A DNA stretch of 7,568 nucleotides. It comes from Marinosulfonomonas sp. GTDB lineage: Bacteria > Pseudomonadota > Alphaproteobacteria > Rhodobacterales > Rhodobacteraceae. A model generated the notes under the pieces. It did no database searches. It had not been told where the DNA came from and saw nothing but the letters and a program-made list of their open reading frames with translations. Made by a program: the position numbers and the translations under genes. Each line of letters starts with the position of its first letter. Positions within the stretch are counted from its first letter, which is position 1. The stretch spans positions 1 through 7,568 of the forward strand of contig JAFLKA010000042.1 of assembly GCA_022712735.1 (NCBI GenBank), given 5' to 3'. Of this stretch, positions 6,320 to 7,568 are shown piece by piece.

Positions 6320-7240
6320 ATGGCCTATGTGAACAATATCAAAATGTTCGTGCGGGTCTATGAACTTGGCTCGATGTCGGCGGCGGCACGCGATCAACGC
6401 ACATCCCCTGCCGTAGCCTCAAACCGGATTTCCGAGCTGGAAAAACATCTGGGTGTGCGCCTGTTCAACCGCACCACACGCGCCCTGCAACCCACTGAAA
6501 ACGGTAAGATTTTCTACAAAGGGGCACATAACATCCTTGCCGCGATTATCGACGCTGAAACCGACATTATTGACGCGGCACAAAACCCGCGCGGCACTGT
6601 CTTTATCGCCGCCCCTCTGGGTATCGGGCGGCGTTTTATCGCCCCCTTCGTGCCCGCTTTCAAAGCTGAATACCCGCAGATCGAAGTGCGCTTGCGCCTG
6701 TCGGACCGTTTGGTTGACGTCACCTCCGAGGGGCTGGATGTAGCATTTCACATGGGCCCGCTGGCCGACAGCACCCTGAAAATGCGCTCCATTGCCGACT
6801 GCCCGCGCCTGCTCTGTGCTGCCCCCGACTATATCGCGGCGCACGGAAATCCGCACGATGGAGAGGCTCTAATTCACGACAACCACGCCTGCCTGAACCT
6901 GCGCTATCCCGGCGCACAGGAATTCCAGTGGGCGCTGCAAACACCGGACGGGGTAAAGCGCTATGACGTCTCAGGCCCGTTTGAATCCGATGATGGCGAT
7001 GTTCTAACCGAATGGGCCTTGCAAGGGCATGGCATCATCTTGAAACCTGTGTTCGAGATTGCCGAACATCTGCGGGGCGGCGCGTTGGTTCCCGTTGCCA
7101 CAGCCACACCACCACTGGCCACGCAACTGGTCTGCCTGCATCCGCCGCATAAACTGAAAGACACCAAGGTGCAGTTGTTCGTTGATTTTGTCACCAAGCG
7201 GTGCAAGGCGGAAATGGCGCGGCAGGCAGAGGGGCTTTAG
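6320..7240 (+). CDS. LysR-family transcriptional regulator, probably of urate/purine catabolism
   Basis: With the start at 6320 the protein has 306 residues, the normal LysR length. The N-terminal winged helix-turn-helix (residues 1-60) shows MKMF-like [39 protein letters not shown] and the PTENGKIFY segment, and is followed by a linker helix. The effector domain begins near 89 ([20 protein letters not shown]). The start at MAYVNN is chosen by fit to the family. The nearest Shine-Dalgarno (AAGGA, about 6301) is rather far upstream, and a TTG at 6269 would add 17 non-family residues. Divergent placement from puuD suggests it controls urate oxidation, perhaps with a purine intermediate as ligand; this is inference from context. 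Its stop overlaps that of the convergent HIU hydrolase gene by four bases. Confidence 0.88.
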   Translation: MAYVNNIKMFVRVYELGSMSAAARDQRTSPAVASNRISELEKHLGVRLFNRTTRALQPTENGKIFYKGAHNILAAIIDAETDIIDAAQNPRGTVFIAAPLGIGRRFIAPFVPAFKAEYPQIEVRLRLSDRLVDVTSEGLDVAFHMGPLADSTLKMRSIADCPRLLCAAPDYIAAHGNPHDGEALIHDNHACLNLRYPGAQEFQWALQTPDGVKRYDVSGPFESDDGDVLTEWALQGHGIILKPVFEIAEHLRGGALVPVATATPPLATQLVCLHPPHKLKDTKVQLFVDFVTKRCKAEMARQAEGL

Positions 7241-7568
7241 CTGCCTCGATACGTCGAATACCCAAATGGCGACAGCAGCAGCGGCACATGGTAGTGGCTA
7301 TCTTCCTCACTGATACCAAACCGGATCGGGATCACATCCAGAAACCGCGGCTCCTCGGCTGGAGTGCCGATCAAATCCAGATACGCCCCCGCGTGGAACA
7401 CCAGCTCGTAAGTGCCAATGGCAAACTCATCCGCAGGTAATATCTGGCCATCGGTGCGCCCATCCTCATTGGTGGTCAGGCTGCGGATATGGGCGCGGCT
7501 ATCGCCCTCGATCCGGTACAGATCAATCGCCATCCCCGCCGCCGGCTTGCCCCGCGCCGTGTCCAAAA
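7237..7568 (-). CDS. uraH: 5-hydroxyisourate hydrolase (transthyretin-like), 5' partial
   Basis: The gene runs off the right edge of the window, and probably fewer than about ten N-terminal residues are missing. The visible sequence starts [12 protein letters not shown], matching the region after the first catalytic histidine (THVLDT in the family), which lies outside. The catalytic arginine is in GRTDG (codon 7456-7458), the second histidine is in [14 protein letters not shown], and the protein ends with the diagnostic YRGS. The enzyme hydrolyses 5-hydroxyisourate, the product of urate oxidation, to OHCU, so it acts directly after PuuD. The missing OHCU decarboxylase may lie further right. 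The stop codon shares bases with the stop of the convergent LysR gene (TTAG), so no space exists for a dedicated terminator. Confidence 0.92.
   Translation of the reverse strand, partial: LDTARGKPAAGMAIDLYRIEGDSRAHIRSLTTNEDGRTDGQILPADEFAIGTYELVFHAGAYLDLIGTPAEEPRFLDVIPIRFGISEEDSHYHVPLLLSPFGYSTYRGS

Overview
The window looks like ordinary chromosome from an alphaproteobacterium, most likely of the Rhodobacteraceae (Roseobacter) group. The grounds are the gene families and their order (a SoeABC/DMSO-reductase-type oxidoreductase, a zur-znuCB operon divergent from znuA, and a membrane-bound cytochrome-c urate oxidase PuuD with a HIU hydrolase), the GC-rich third codon positions and the tight gene packing. 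This assignment is inference from content, not from a marker gene. No RNA genes, mobile elements, CRISPR arrays or phage genes are visible.

Region 1 (1-1864, + strand): the 3' end of an operon encoding the iron-sulfur subunit (partial) and DmsC-type membrane anchor of a molybdoenzyme complex, probably the cytoplasmic-facing sulfite dehydrogenase SoeABC. The catalytic subunit would lie upstream, outside the window. A VanX/DdpX-type D-alanyl-D-alanine dipeptidase is appended through a 4-base ATGA overlap.

Region 2 (1963-4874): a complete zinc-uptake system. zur, znuC and znuB form a minus-strand operon with overlapping genes. znuA is divergent on the + strand. The shared 74-bp intergenic region (3967-4040) holds an AT-rich palindromic Zur-type operator that overlaps both predicted promoters. 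Zur would repress both sides when zinc is plentiful. ZnuA lacks the usual His-rich loop, while ZnuC carries a His-rich C-terminal tail.

Region 3 (4996-7568): urate degradation. puuD (minus strand, TTG start with a strong Shine-Dalgarno) oxidises urate to 5-hydroxyisourate using a C-terminal cytochrome c domain. A divergent LysR-type regulator probably controls it. The 5'-truncated HIU hydrolase gene converges on the regulator with overlapping stop codons.

Two of the three convergent junctions (1865-1962 and 4875-4995) carry related copies of a multi-hairpin intergenic element. It has the same core, the same spacing and a conserved G·T pair in the stem. No wholly new system was identified. 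The items most worth a second look are this element, the peptidase attached to the oxidoreductase operon, and the distribution of histidine-rich segments among the zinc proteins.
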